Assembly: GCA_001557505.1 (NCBI GenBank)
Contig: LSAX01000005.1
Coordinates: 3,224,001 to 3,288,000 of the forward strand
DNA: 64,000 nt
Origin: Reticulascus tulasneorum
Taxonomy: Eukaryota > Ascomycota > Sordariomycetes > Glomerellales > Reticulascaceae
Direction of reading: 5' to 3'
Shown here in pieces: positions 52,913 to 64,000 of the stretch. The notes beneath the pieces were generated by a model. That model was not told the DNA's origin. It saw nothing but the letters and a program-made list of their open reading frames with translations, and did not search any database. A program made the translations under genes and the position numbers. Within the stretch, counting starts at the first letter, position 1. Every line of letters begins with the position of its first letter.

Positions 52913-54679
52913 ATGAGAATGAGCAACATAAAACGGCCCACCTGGGAGCATGGTGCCGATAAATACAACAAGAATGACTGCCTAGCCGCCATCCGCGGGG
53001 AGCGAGTTCCTTCCGAGATTAAATCCCTGCCACGGGTAACTCGGCTCTGCATCCTTCGTGGGATCCGCCATCACTCGGGCTTCGCTCTCGACCTACGAGA
53101 CACACCTGGGTACCCTGAACTCACAAGGGCACTGAACGCCCAAGCCATCATGAGCAACGAGTTACCCGACATGGTTGAGCCGGAGAGTTTTCCATATTGC
53201 ATTTGGCATCCTGATGTGGCCTCCGAGGAGACTTATCGGGCGCTCGCAAAGCAGTACCCTCAGTTGCGTTATCACGTGGGTCGCGCGTGCGCAGTCGCCG
53301 GCTACATTACTCTCTACCAAGAGCTCAATCTCCTCCCCGATATCTCCATTGCCGAGGAGGCACGAGACAATCAAAATGGGAGCCCCGGGAGCCAGGCCAT
53401 ATTCGACCTGATAGTGCGTGAACATGTAAGGTGGCGTGTCATGGACGACTACACGCGATCTGTGAAGCTGGATAACCCGCCCATCGCTACGTATGGATTG
53501 AATGGAGATACTGCTGTGCGGTCGACGCTGATGCTAAAGCGGAAATTCGAGGCACCGGGTCATTCGAACGGACCCCTTTTTGATGGCACACTTCCCATTC
53601 CCTTTTGGGGCGGACTTGCGCCTCCGTACTTCAACATCACCGAAGATGCGAGCATTGACGAGTATACGTCTGTAGCACAAGATGCCCACCCTCCGATAGA
53701 ACGGGTCGCGCCGCGACCGAATAACGATCAGATGTTGGCGCTCCTCTGGAACCCTCTGCCGACAGACCTTCCTTGGGGTGATAAAGATCTCCTCATATCA
53801 ATGGCAGCATACTATGGAAACTTTGACCGATATGCGCGCCTAAGACGGCCAACGCATGCTTCCAAGCACGAGGAGAATTGCATTAATCGCGGCATTTACC
53901 ACAACATCATGTTCGCGAAGTGGTGGTCTCTCCAGCCTGACAAAGACCGTTACCAGTCAGCCATCAATGCCCGTTTTATCATGAGTAACGACATCTCGCG
54001 TATCACCGACGAGACCTCGGACTCAGACTTGCCCTTTCAAATTTGGTATCCGGACCGAGCTTGTGCTGAGACGTATATGCAAATCGCCCGCCGCAAACCG
54101 TTCATGAGACAAGCTGTGGCACGAGCCTTGATTGTGGCCAATTACCAGAAAGAATGGGACGACCTTGATATCGAGCCATCACAAGAGCTACTCGATGAGG
54201 CCGAGGTGTGTTTTAACCCATACTACCTCGCCGACCTACATCGACGGTGCAAAGAGCGCGGCATTGATCACAACCGTCGGTTCGACATGGCTTGCCCTCA
54301 GAGTATGTCTTATCCTACAAATAGCGAACTATACCATGGTAGTTCATTATATCTACCCCATTCAGTCTCCGTGGATGATATTGCTTCAGATTATGAATGT
54401 CCCGGCCTGTATAACGGCCTCAGGGCCGATGTGAGCACAGTGGAGTTGTTCGCTATCGCGCCAAGTGAGCTTCGCCCGCCAGACCGTTTCAGTTCTATTG
54501 ATCTTGGGAGGCTCTACTACGAATGGAACCGCGAGACATCTCCAGAAGACCCGATGTCGTCCGCATATCGCCATCCTGGCATGCCCAGCAGGGGTAGAGA
54601 TATAGGAACCAGCAGGGGTAGAGGTAAGGTGAAAAGCAGCATACCGTGGGGAGCTAGTCGATGGCCAAAATGCGAATAA
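52913..54679 (+). CDS. hypothetical protein with internally duplicated IMSN/IWxPD module
   Basis: Single exon, 588 residues from the ATG at 52913. The protein holds two copies of one module: NAQAIMSNELPDMV ... FPYCIWHPDVASEETYRALA ... VGRACAVAGY near residues 80-140, and NARFIMSNDISRIT ... LPFQIWYPDRACAETYMQIA ... VARALIVANY near 355-415. A related start (KYNKNDCLAAIRGERVP; HASKHEENCINRGIYHNIMF) precedes each, so the whole unit of about 280 residues is probably duplicated. The C-terminus is Gly/Arg-rich (SRGRDIGTSRGRGK). I do not know a named domain; helical content and repetition suggest a protein-interaction fold. No signal peptide or membrane helix. It sits alone in a relic-rich region. 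Confidence 0.65.
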   Translation: MRMSNIKRPTWEHGADKYNKNDCLAAIRGERVPSEIKSLPRVTRLCILRGIRHHSGFALDLRDTPGYPELTRALNAQAIMSNELPDMVEPESFPYCIWHPDVASEETYRALAKQYPQLRYHVGRACAVAGYITLYQELNLLPDISIAEEARDNQNGSPGSQAIFDLIVREHVRWRVMDDYTRSVKLDNPPIATYGLNGDTAVRSTLMLKRKFEAPGHSNGPLFDGTLPIPFWGGLAPPYFNITEDASIDEYTSVAQDAHPPIERVAPRPNNDQMLALLWNPLPTDLPWGDKDLLISMAAYYGNFDRYARLRRPTHASKHEENCINRGIYHNIMFAKWWSLQPDKDRYQSAINARFIMSNDISRITDETSDSDLPFQIWYPDRACAETYMQIARRKPFMRQAVARALIVANYQKEWDDLDIEPSQELLDEAEVCFNPYYLADLHRRCKERGIDHNRRFDMACPQSMSYPTNSELYHGSSLYLPHSVSVDDIASDYECPGLYNGLRADVSTVELFAIAPSELRPPDRFSSIDLGRLYYEWNRETSPEDPMSSAYRHPGMPSRGRDIGTSRGRGKVKSSIPWGASRWPKCE

Positions 54680-56694
54680 CGCTTGTGGGGTCTCGTACCA
54701 AGTGATTGGTTTCATCAAGGGCTGCTATCGTTGTGAGAGGACGGTTTCTTCGGTTGCTATCGCATCGTGAGGCTGTAACGCTTATCCCGACCAAGAGTGG
54801 CGTTTGTATGGCACAACGGAACACTAAGGAGCTTGATTTGGAGGCACGTAAATGATGCAGTTCTTTTGTTCATGGCTCCGTTGCTTGGCACGAGTTGAGT
54901 GGAATAACCCCTTATGCACCGCCAAGTCATGAGCGTTGTTCGTATTGTCTACCATACACGGTAGATGTGGCTGAAGTTGGATACCGTCAATGTGAGAGTG
55001 CAGCGACTGTATATGCGGCCGGGCAATCTTGACAGAATTCTGGGAACTTTGTCGACGACACGATCTCCTGGGCGTTGGAGACAGCCCAATCCGTAGGACG
55101 ATAACTGCAAGGCAGGCCAGTATAATTACGTAGTAGACGTCTCTACCGTCTCGCCTTTCCAGAAGCCTGGAATCCTACAAGGCTCACGCAATCGTCTATA
55201 ACCCAATCCATGTTCGTGAGCAGCTAGCCATTTGTCTACGTAGAACAAGAGGTCCACCTGGTATGAACAGCCTACTAAATTGCCCACACTGGAAAATTGG
55301 TCATGCCACCGACTAATATTCCATATCATTGACGTCTTTGGAATGGCCTGAGTAACTTACTGTGTGTTCAGGAATTTCGTCAATGTCTGGGTGTCTCCGA
55401 TTGACAGCCGTGCCGTGTTGAGAATGCATTTCCGACACGCCAAACGCCCGGCCCGCTGCCTGAATTCTCCACTGCTACGCCTCTCGCAACGACGGCAAGT
55501 CGACTGCAAGGCACCGCCGGTATCCACATGGAATATCGCGTACGCAACGGTCCCTTAGGTTTCTTGAATTCTGGTTATCTGAGTTTCTACCCTGCCAAAA
55601 CCAGCAGATTGAAAAGCTTTTTAGTTCGAGAGCTATCAGGTGCCATGTTTCTTCCGCGGCCTACCTTTAACAAATCGCTGGATGACCTGTCATCTCTAAA
55701 AGCTATGGTGCACTAATCCTTTTAATACGATGCTCGTGGAGCGCAATGGGCACTGTTGGATTTCAACAACAAGTCCTCATTCTTATTATACCCTAAAGCC
55801 AAAGAACCGATCTGAAGAGCAGACGAGACTATCGGCACAAAACCAAATCGGCAACGCTTATATTCGCCAAACCCAATGCTTTGGATCCGGGAACTACTCG
55901 GCCATTGCAAATTAATGTGTTTTGGAAACTGCTTTGAAAACTTGCCAGTCTGAAATGGAACGATTCAAGTTAAGAATGCAGGACTTGTTCCACGGTCGCT
56001 TTTGGAGAACTCTCGGTCAAGGACAATGCCCTATTATTCCACAGCAGCTGCAAGACCTTTTCTCAAACATCCAAGCAGATACAGTCTCCAAATCTGCAGA
56101 TTACCCCTTACAATACATTACCATATGAGTTACTCTTAGCTATCATAGAAAACCTATCAGATGGGTCACTATACCTCCCTTCGACAAACTTGCACAGTAT
56201 TTTGCCGGCTCTTCGATGATCACACCTTTGCCAAATTTCATAACTCACCAAGGGGGTTTTCAACGATGATAAAAGTTTCCTACCCAGCAGATTGAGCGTC
56301 GTAGCCCGTGATGATATCGCAAGACTATTAGCACAGGATTTACACTCAAAAGAATGGTTCACTACAAATTAGTAACTAATGTTGGGTCTGCTACTCCTGA
56401 TATTGGGATTCCAATTTGCGGGCCGAGCGAGGTTATCTTTTGCAACCACTCCATAGCCCCCACCTGCGCTTCGCCCCACCCCCATGGTCACGTCTTTAAG
56501 CAGCGATACGTGACGTTAATATGACTCATCTAATTTGGCAAAGTTGTGACTCACTATATGTACTAACATGGTGCAGCTCCAACCAGATATGTGTATATAC
56601 CATAGGTAGCGCTATGAAAGCGTGTGCACACCGGTCGTGATCTCTACTTTGACAGCATTGAGACGCCACGCCAACAGGCACGATCACCTGCATA
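54680..56694. other. 2-kb spacer with a possible F-box relic
   Basis: Mostly featureless. Around 56118-56200 the plus strand reads LPYELLLAIIENLSDGSLYL, close to an F-box start, followed after stops by VVARDDIARLLAQDLHSKEW near 56300, which could be an ankyrin-like remnant. This may be debris of an F-box/ankyrin gene. Evidence is thin. Confidence 0.3.
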
Positions 56695-58464
56695 ATGGAC
56701 AATATCACCAAGACAGCTATCCATCGAACCACGATTCTAAATCTTCCAAACGAGGCTCTACTTCAAATATTCGGTTACTTTTGTGACATATTTCCTGTTC
56801 AAGAGCCCCATTTGTACTATAGATCCCGGATTAGCGATCGGCTTGAACTTTGCAACAGCCGGCTGGTCTGTCGCGCATTTAACAGACTGACTAGCCCTCT
56901 GTTATGTCCAGTTGTGAACATATCTTTGTGTTCAGAATCAATCACTCGTTTGGAGGGACTCCTCTCCAACCCATTGATTGCGCAGGGCGTCCGAGGCATC
57001 GCCATATGTCTTCGCTTTCGACCACGTGGTATTGCAACAGACTTTCGGAGGTATCACGCTCATGCAGCCTCAGTTGTTGATAGTGCAATAAGAGAATGTG
57101 ACTATCATACCGAATTCGAGTCCTACGAAGCGGATGACATGTCTGAGGGTGCAATCATCCATCGGAAATACCATGCGGCTTGGGAGAAGTTGGCTCAAAT
57201 ACGACATGTTTGGCGGCAGCTCTTGGAACAGCAAAGCTCTCACGAAGAAACACAGGCAACAACGGATGGTTCGAAAAATGCCGAGAGTACTGATGAAGAA
57301 GCCGAAGAAGTCGAAGACAACGAAGCACAAAGGATGTTGAAACACTGCTTCAATACTTACGCTGCTGCTCAGGCGGATCAGGATCGCATCATCGCTGATG
57401 GATCCTTTGTTCGCAGAGTCACCAAAGTAATTTCATACTGCGAATCGTCACCTTTCGTCTGGTTCAACGAGAATCAATCCCCGAAAGATGATGACACTAG
57501 TGGCGCGATTTGCCTAGCAATGACAGACGGTGCTTTATCTCACGCAATAGTACAACCCCATGACTGGCTGGATATCGAAAGCCGCCTTTGCAATGATGAC
57601 GATGAAAGGGGACTTTTTTTCCCAGCCAGCATAATGACTGATCTACCTATATCCTGCCACGATACTGGAGTAATATTACGGGGTATCCAGATCGATTGCT
57701 TCCCCTTGCTGAGAGGCTACGACTGTCTTTTACCACATACCAGTCAAGCCGACGAAAATATCACGAGAGACCCTTGGGCTCGGTTCGCTGCAGCGTGCTA
57801 CCACTTGGAAATATTCAACTTTGGCCAGAGAGGCATGAATTGCTCACCGGTACGCCCGGAGCGCCAAAGCATTTCGGTTTCAGCTATCATAAACGGCTTC
57901 ATTGGAGCAGCATGTTCAGGCCCACATCTACAAAGGTTCTGTCTGGTAATGACCCCTTTCAGAGTAAGAGGGGGACGCCGAAGCAACGCAGAATATTCGT
58001 ATTCGGCCTCGCTCATCCTCGCTGCTCTCACTTCCACACAGTTACGCAGCATCGTGATAAACAACGTCGACATCTGCGGACAGGATCTCCACTTGCTCAT
58101 GGAGAAAATTTCCGCGTCGCATCTAACAGACATCTACTTTGCCTCTGTGACACTTTCATATGGCTTCTACGCAGCAGCCATGGGTCTTCTTCACGATATA
58201 GTCGTGTCAAGAAGACAAAACAACTCCTCCGTACCAAAGATCATGTTCAATACCTTGCAGGGCGCGGAGTTCGGCGCGCCTTCCTCCTTCGATGACGGCG
58301 ACAATCACTGGATGTTTGGTAGTAAGGAGGAGAGGGAAACGTTTTGGGACAGGTTGGAGGAGCATCAGCATCCCGATATCCTGAAAAGAGTTGAGGGATG
58401 GATTAATGATGGCCACGCGGACGAGCCGAATCCACTGTTACGACGAATTGTCACGCAGGACTGA
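56695..58464 (+). CDS. F-box protein
   Basis: Single exon, 589 residues. The N-terminal F-box is read as ILNLPNEALLQIFGYFCD followed, after a short loop, by LCNSRLVCRAFNRLTSPLLC (residues about 14-75). The rest is a long region without named repeats, with an acidic stretch DEEAEEVEDNEA near 205 and helical segments later (AIINGFIGAACSGPHLQRFC; LILAALTSTQLRSIVINNVD) that could be degenerate leucine-rich repeats. F-box proteins recruit substrates to SCF ubiquitin ligases, and filamentous fungi carry many fast-evolving ones. The start is the first ATG of the frame, 12 codons before the box. Target unknown. Confidence 0.75.
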   Translation: MDNITKTAIHRTTILNLPNEALLQIFGYFCDIFPVQEPHLYYRSRISDRLELCNSRLVCRAFNRLTSPLLCPVVNISLCSESITRLEGLLSNPLIAQGVRGIAICLRFRPRGIATDFRRYHAHAASVVDSAIRECDYHTEFESYEADDMSEGAIIHRKYHAAWEKLAQIRHVWRQLLEQQSSHEETQATTDGSKNAESTDEEAEEVEDNEAQRMLKHCFNTYAAAQADQDRIIADGSFVRRVTKVISYCESSPFVWFNENQSPKDDDTSGAICLAMTDGALSHAIVQPHDWLDIESRLCNDDDERGLFFPASIMTDLPISCHDTGVILRGIQIDCFPLLRGYDCLLPHTSQADENITRDPWARFAAACYHLEIFNFGQRGMNCSPVRPERQSISVSAIINGFIGAACSGPHLQRFCLVMTPFRVRGGRRSNAEYSYSASLILAALTSTQLRSIVINNVDICGQDLHLLMEKISASHLTDIYFASVTLSYGFYAAAMGLLHDIVVSRRQNNSSVPKIMFNTLQGAEFGAPSSFDDGDNHWMFGSKEERETFWDRLEEHQHPDILKRVEGWINDGHADEPNPLLRRIVTQD

Positions 58465-61089
58465 ATGATGATCCACTGAGTGACGGACCTATACTTGGAG
58501 AACCGTTGCCTCTGCCAGACTTAGGCCTGTATATTTATACTTATACTCTATTCTCTCTTCCATTTTCTCCTTTCTTCATTCGGTCTCTTGTGGCCTCTTA
58601 GAGAGTGGTAATGTTGCGTCCACATAGGATGCCCGTTGATGATACAACTGGAACCTTTTACGTAAAGTGACGAAATATTGTTATCTAATCTGAATAATAA
58701 TACATTAATACGGCGTTATCCATAGAAACGTTTTAAGACGATTGGAGAAAGACTTTATAAACAAGTCAGCATAGAGCGAACTTAGACACTAACTGAGGAT
58801 TCTCTAAACTGAGCCTAAGCCGTGGTGTTAGCCCTAAATTGGAAAAAGAGGGTTTAGGGGTCACTATACAACCTATAAACTCCAATTTTAATAGGGTTTC
58901 TTTTAAATCAAGGCAGAATACGCTATTCATTGAAACAAAGCTGGGTCGGCCACAGTGCCAGATAGAGCATGTACGTAAGCAGGATGAGCCTGATCGGGCT
59001 CTAGGGCATCAGATAGGTCTTTAAAATAGATGATAATCGTGGAAGTAGACTTGGGAGGCAGTGCGTCCCGGATGGGCGTACCAATACACAATGCAGAGGT
59101 AAAAAAGGCTTGACAGCTTCATATATAGCTAAATGGCTGGGGTGGATAGTTATGGCGCATAGGCTGCCACAACCGTGGAGGTAGGACCTATTCTACCACA
59201 GCCTTTGTCACTGGAATGGAGCTACCGAAGTCAAGAGTTGGGCAGTGGTAAGTTTTCGTCTCACTTTAGTTGCTAATGTGCTACTGCCAACAATATACAG
59301 TATGTTGAATCTTCGGCTGGGCATCTGAAGCTGCAAACTAAGATATCAAGACAGGTATTTGAGAACAGCATAGCAATCGGGACCGTTGGGTTCGTCCAGC
59401 TCGTTGCGCTGGATAAATCAGGAAAGGTCTTCGGGATAACCGCAGTTGTCAATGCTTGGCAGTGGTGCGACAGTTCAAGATGAAGAGGGTAGCCTAAGTA
59501 CATAGAGACTCGATTTTAACATTTTAGATGACCAGGCTTATACATAACCTTCAAGCAGATCCAGAAATTAGAGCCATAGTAATAAGTCTCCTGTGCTTAC
59601 AGGAAGCTCACCCAACCAGGCACACAGTTTCATCCATGCCAATCTCCCCTTCCGTTCCTTTCGCTGTAGTTGGAGTGCGGTCTTGGCTCTCCAATCTAGC
59701 TAGCCGAAGCCGTAGCTCCCTACCCAGGATCCTACTTCAAGATCAGTTCATAGTTTTTAATGAATTACGGCATCACGCGTACCTGGTCGGCGCTATAAGA
59801 TTCTTTGCCGGCGACTGGTTTACGTTTCATAGATAGGCCAACTTGAAAGCTGATTTAAATTGCTTAATGACTACAAAGCTGGGTTACAATGTAAACAGGC
59901 ATTTAATCTTTAACTGATCGATGCTGTAGGGAATAGGATTTAAAATGATCAGCGACCAGTATATATTAGGCCCAAATCCAAGTTAATTAAGTATCTAGCT
60001 ACTCTCTACGTTCTTTGCAGTCCGACGGCCTAGGCAGGGTCAGGTTAGATATTGTAGACTAGCAGGTGGCTGATATGTTAGCTGTCGAAACATGGCATAG
60101 ATAAGCTCGAGGTCATCCCGCTGCATTTCCGTTGGTGTAGACGGGAATAAATGAAACCCAGAGGCATCTGAGATGTCGATACCGCTACAAAGGAGCAGCA
60201 TCGCTGAGTAAGCATAAGGCATTCTGTGCACCTAATGGTGGATGCTAGAAACACAGCCAGTTTGCAAGCAGCAAGTTTACAATACCAGTATCTACCGGCA
60301 GCATGAGGCGGCCACTTACGTTGGATACGTTGAGAGATGCAATATCAACTTTTCCAGGAACCTTTCTTGAAGGGCGAGTTTGCAACCACGGCCGCTCTCT
60401 CGGTCTTCGTCAACTTCTGAGAACGCTCGACTAAGAAGTTGCGAAGGCAATCCGAGGATAATGTTTTCCGAGAGGGATATGAGCAAGGTACGGATGCTCT
60501 AAAATTACGATTGTGGAGAGACGCACGCTCTTGCATGCTCAGATTGTGCTGCCTGGTTTTGTTGGCTATACAACGGCAAAGACGTATTTCTGAGATTTCA
60601 TTATTCTTGGCATGCGCAAAAGCCAACAAGCCCTGCTTGGATTTGCATGCTTGACAAAGTCTCGTACAGCAGTATGTTTAATGAGAACACTCGTTACGTC
60701 TTGTGGTGCGAGAGTCCAGCATGTGCAACTGGTACAAGGTCTCGGTGGCTGAGGATGGTCAAGGCCGCTGTTATTGCGGGCGGCGGTCAAGATGCAAGTC
60801 ATGTTAGATTAATGATTGGAACGAGGATCGTAGCAAAGTCTAGTATTCGGCCAAAGCCACAACGTAAGGTACTTTGAAATTTTATAAAGGCCAGTTCGCC
60901 ATAATTAAAAACCAGGGTTTCTGTTGTATTTTAAGAATAACTATGAAATACCTTATGCTACGCCAGATCTCACGATAGACCACTACACGTCACGTGCAAA
61001 CTAAGGTCGTGGCCGTAGGTGAGAAGTATCACGCTAGGTGTGAGGCTCGACGCTGGGCTTGACGCTTGACGCTGGGCTGGACATTTTTG
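58465..61089. other. AT-rich spacer of decayed sequence
   Basis: About 2.6 kb with frequent stops on all frames. Several frames of 60-100 codons exist (for example around 59290-59500 and 60345-60660) but show no family I can name. Composition and lack of genes suggest transposon or gene debris. Nothing here is called as a gene. Confidence 0.35.
61041..61080 (-). repeat. remnant of the 19-bp minisatellite
   Basis: Minus-strand agcccagcgtcaagcgtc followed by aagcccagcgtcgagcctc, the same unit as the array at 8987-9173. It lies just beyond the point where the SNF2 relic loses similarity. Confidence 0.65.
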
Positions 61090-61990
61090 TCCTTCTAATC
61101 GGCAACGACCATTGAGTAACGTACGTTGCCAGCACCACGTCAAACCCACCAAGCGCCGACGACGATTGCGCCCTACCACGATCATGAAAAGTATGTACAG
61201 TGATGGCACCTGGTTCGAAGTGTCTTCGAGCTAGGTTAGTATGCCTCCAAGATCTGACACAATGGGCCAAAACCTAGCAATCTCGTGTATCCAGCAATTT
61301 AGCATTGCTTCATGATCAGGTATAGTTGCCACGAGATTATAATTTGAGGGGAAGCTCACTCTGTGGAGGCATAACCACTAACGTCATTCATCTGAGATCA
61401 TTCGTCTGCCTTGAAGATACGACCAGCATCCGCTGTTGTAATGATTTCAGAGGGCTGAGGATACTGGACTTGAGGCACTCAGCATGGTCAACGTCTTCCC
61501 GAGGCCCATGTCATCGGCAAGTATGACACCATAGGCTCGCGGCTGCAGCCGACCTTAGGCCTTGGGCAGTGGGTAAATTAAACTGGAATGTCGTGACAAT
61601 GATGGGCCTTACAAATAGACTCGATTTACTGCCAGTCACGTAAGGCATTCAACCAATTTGTTAGATCCTCAAGTCTCTTGATGAAACCCAGGCGATTGTC
61701 TGAGTAGAGGAGTGATTAGACCTAGGCCGAGCGGGATGAATCTTGTTGCTGTCGTCTCTAGCGCGGATAACTGCTCGAGGCTATTAAAAACTTCCTGCGC
61801 TAGTAGTATTACCCGTCTATAAAGCGAAACCTTGGTACTAGGCTTTAGTATCTGTATTATTCCTTCTGCATTCTCAAGTTGTAGGAAATGCGGATTATGA
61901 TATCTAATTTTTGTGTCTACGTCGTGTGGCTGCTGTAGATACGCTTTCACATGAGATAGAGACGTGCCGACCTTATTAGCAAGTGACTTG
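61090..61990 (-). pseudogene. SNF2-family helicase relic
   Basis: Minus-strand fragments occur in the order of a SNF2/Rad5-type protein. First (61990-61670) are KVGTSLSHVKAYLQQP, IRYHNPHFLQLENA, SLYRRVILLAQEVFNSLEQL and LGLITPLL. Then around 61550-61480 comes the ATP-binding motif YGVILADDMGLGKTLTMLSA, and around 61240-61090 VHTFHDRGRA and GGFDVVLATY, the region before motif II. Frame changes and stops separate the pieces, and nothing of the C-terminal helicase lobe is seen. The left edge runs into a minisatellite remnant. Clearly non-functional. Confidence 0.8.
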
Positions 61991-62629
61991 GGTCTGAAAA
62001 CGTAGAGGATAGTGTGTAGCATGAGCCAAAGGGAGACTAGCAAGATGCCTCAGGTATGTAGGACAGGCGAGCATGACGAGGTGTGAATTGGAATAACATT
62101 GGTAGCAAGACCGATATTGCGGCGGTAGCAGGAGACTGGCCGGAGTCCGAGTGAAAACAAGATAGGTCCATGAAGCGGGGGCTGGAAATGCCGACCTCGA
62201 CATCTTGCTGTAGATTACGTCGCTAGCAAGTATTCTTGGCGCACCAATATAACTGAACAATCTAAGCAGTGGATTACCAAGACCATATGTGACAAATTTC
62301 TGTCATCATAAGCTTTGCATGAACTGGGCCCACCTTTGCTAACGTTCTGTGGGGGCGGGAAGCCTACTGCCGAGTCTCCGGATTACTAGTGTGCCTCCTT
62401 CCGAATCTCCGGGTCGGGTTTACACCCGACTAGATATCCGGCTTTATACTCTACTAGATAGACTCTCAGGCAGCAGTACAAAATCTTACCATAAGATATC
62501 CGGCTTTGAAATGTGGAAAGTCAACTGCGTCTTGACATTTCGAATATATAAACACGTCTTAGCCGGGACTATAAGATCTCTGTTGCAGATCAGTGCTTAA
62601 CATTCTCTTCAACATTCTCGTTTGCAGCA
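61991..62629. other. spacer upstream of the SDR gene
   Basis: About 640 bp, no recognisable gene. It should contain the promoter of the gene starting at 62630. Confidence 0.35.
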
Positions 62630-63658
62630 ATGGCCACCTTCACGGAAAAGTATCACTCTAGCTCATATCCGGCGATTTCGCCCAATAATGCAGTCAACTC
62701 CCAAGTAGGCCGCTGTGTTCTTGTTACAGGGGCCTCAGATGGCATAGGATTCGCAATCGCATCCGCGTTTAAGACAGCCCAGGCATCGCACGTCATCATC
62801 GTTGGGCGCCGCGAAGATGCTCTCAAGGCTGCTGCGGGACGACTAGAGGCGCTTCCGAGCAGCTCAGATTCTGGTCAGACCACAGTGATTCCCCTTGTCT
62901 GTGATATAGGTTCGAAGACAAGTGTGGATTCCGCGTGGCAGCAGCTTTCCGAGGCAAAGATTACTGTTGACGTGCTTGTTTTAAATGCGGCTTTCGCAAC
63001 TAATACATCCCTTGCGGACGACCTCACGTCGTGCTGGGAAGCCTTCGAGACAAACGTCCTAGCCAATCTGCGAATGGCAAAATCTTTTTTTGCTCAGACT
63101 AGCACAGGTCACGGCCAAAAGGTTCGGAAGTGTCCCATCTGTCGTTGCGTAACACAAACCATCTAACTGCTTCCCAGAGTTTACTCAACATCTCATCCTT
63201 TATGATGCATTCAAACCCTGCACCTACACAGGGTGCATATTCCGCATCTAAAACAGCTTTCGCCAGCGTGTTGCAGCATCTAGCGGACGAGATGCCTGTA
63301 GAGAAGGCACAAATTATCAGCATTCATCCAGGAGCTGTTCTAACCGAGTCTGCTCGTAAAGCCGGATACACCGAAACCTCGTTACCGTGGGATGACGGCA
63401 GGTTATTCCCTCGTGGTTCTTCCAAACTGTAGCTAACTGTATCTTTTAGTAAATCTACCCGGCAGCTTTTGTGTTTGGGCATCCACACCAGCTGCTAGCT
63501 TTCTTCACGGCAAGTTTGTTTGGGCGAATTGGGATGCGGAAGAGCTGGTGAAACGAAAGACTGAAATTGCAGGTACCCCGGGAATGTTGAGAGTCGGGCT
63601 TCAAGGATGCGAGATGGTGGATATTAGGACAATTTTCGGACTAATTGGCAAAAATTGA
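62630..63658 (+). CDS. short-chain dehydrogenase/reductase
   Basis: Three exons. Exon 1 is 62630-63121 and exon 2 starts at 63178 after a 56-nt intron. The cofactor motif VLVTGASDGIGFAIA, the NADP-type basic VGRRED after strand 2, LVLNAAF, and the catalytic YSASK within GAYSASKTAFASVL are all present. The end reads FVWANWDAEELVKRK and GLQGCEMVDIRTIFG. The second intron is ambiguous: GT-AG 63402-63465 gives 302 residues, while GC-AG 63398-63449 gives 306 and keeps an NLPG segment common in relatives. Classical SDRs oxidise alcohols or reduce carbonyls with NAD(P)H; the substrate cannot be told. It stands apart from the metabolite genes. Confidence 0.82.
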
Positions 63659-64000
63659 GAGCCAGTCCGTCTCTTAGTTCGTAGTATTTCATAGACTGAA
63701 CCTGTGATAAAGAGATTGACAACTGCAGAAGCTCATTCCCTGCATATTGCCATATTTTTGGTGCTCTATTGCCCTTGTCGTGACCCAGTGCTGGCCGCCG
63801 CAATTAGCTGCCTCCATAAGGTACAGAATGAAACGGTACTTGTCAGATATAGTCAAGGGAAAGTCTTAAAAGTCCGTCATTTCAGTGGTTAGATTCCTTC
63901 CTAAAATAGCCGACCTCGATTTCAAAATCGAGCACGGTCACCGCTACGCTCAATGAACATAACTATTGGCAAAGAAGAGGTTAGAAATATAAGACGTCTT
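63659..64000. other. right edge, no gene seen
   Basis: About 340 bp. It includes a short palindrome ctcgatttcaaaatcgag at about 63927-63944. Nothing else recognised. Confidence 0.35.

Noticed and set aside
63900..63960. A tRNA-like stem-loop near the right edge.
   Set aside because: The 18-bp palindrome alone resembles an anticodon arm; no acceptor pairing or B box is present.

Overview
The window is nuclear DNA of a filamentous ascomycete (Pezizomycotina; a sordariomycete is my best guess, by inference). The support is many short GT-AG introns with CTAAC/CTGAC-type branch sites, a highly reducing type I PKS, a Goodbye-NACHT NOD-like protein, DUF1996 and FSH1 families, a Pol III tRNA gene, and decayed transposons and duplicated gene fragments in AT-richer spacers.

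Left part (1-18,000). An ABM-fold protein (414-1157), an FBPase/SBPase-family phosphatase (1198-2235, minus), a seven-exon glycine-rich-domain protein (3043-5806) and an unrecognised gene (6847-7827) come first. Next is a dienelactone hydrolase gene (8477-10091) broken by a 640-bp hAT-type element with an 8-bp target duplication and by a nonsense codon. A 1570-residue Goodbye-NACHT protein (10310-15092, minus) and a FAD monooxygenase with one in-frame TAG (16512-17953, minus) follow.

Middle part (18,600-41,300). After tRNA-Gly(TCC) and a small secreted cysteine-rich protein lies a likely metabolite locus: a methyltransferase-free reducing PKS (KS-AT-DH-ER-KR-ACP, 21761-28975, minus), a divergent FSH1/LovG-like serine hydrolase (30924-32022), a UDP-glycosyltransferase (33394-34929) and a secreted serine-beta-lactamase-fold protein (35732-37126). 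The expected logic is polyketide assembly, thioester release by the hydrolase, then glycosylation. Two diverged copies of one dispersed repeat (19961-20502 and 37758-38074, same orientation) bracket this block. A secreted DUF1996 protein (39878-41237) follows.

NRPS region (41,800-49,200). An intronless, GC-rich C-A-PCP-SDR synthetase (41800-45774) has bacterial hallmarks (GGHSL carrier motif, FabG-type terminal domain). Right behind it is a short reading frame resembling the start of a PabA/TrpG amidotransferase, as if a piece of bacterial operon had been captured and cut. Its adenylation domain lacks the Asp that binds the alpha-amino group, its SDR lacks the catalytic Tyr, and a complete PabA-PabB fusion (4-aminobenzoate branch) lies convergently 1 kb away. 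This is the most unusual part of the window.

Right part (50,300-64,000). A graveyard region: an intron-bearing adenylosuccinate lyase relic abuts a GH18 chitinase fragment, then come a protein with an internally duplicated IMSN...IWxPD module, an F-box protein, an AT-rich spacer, a SNF2 helicase relic with remnants of the same 19-bp minisatellite that sits inside the hAT element, and finally an SDR gene.
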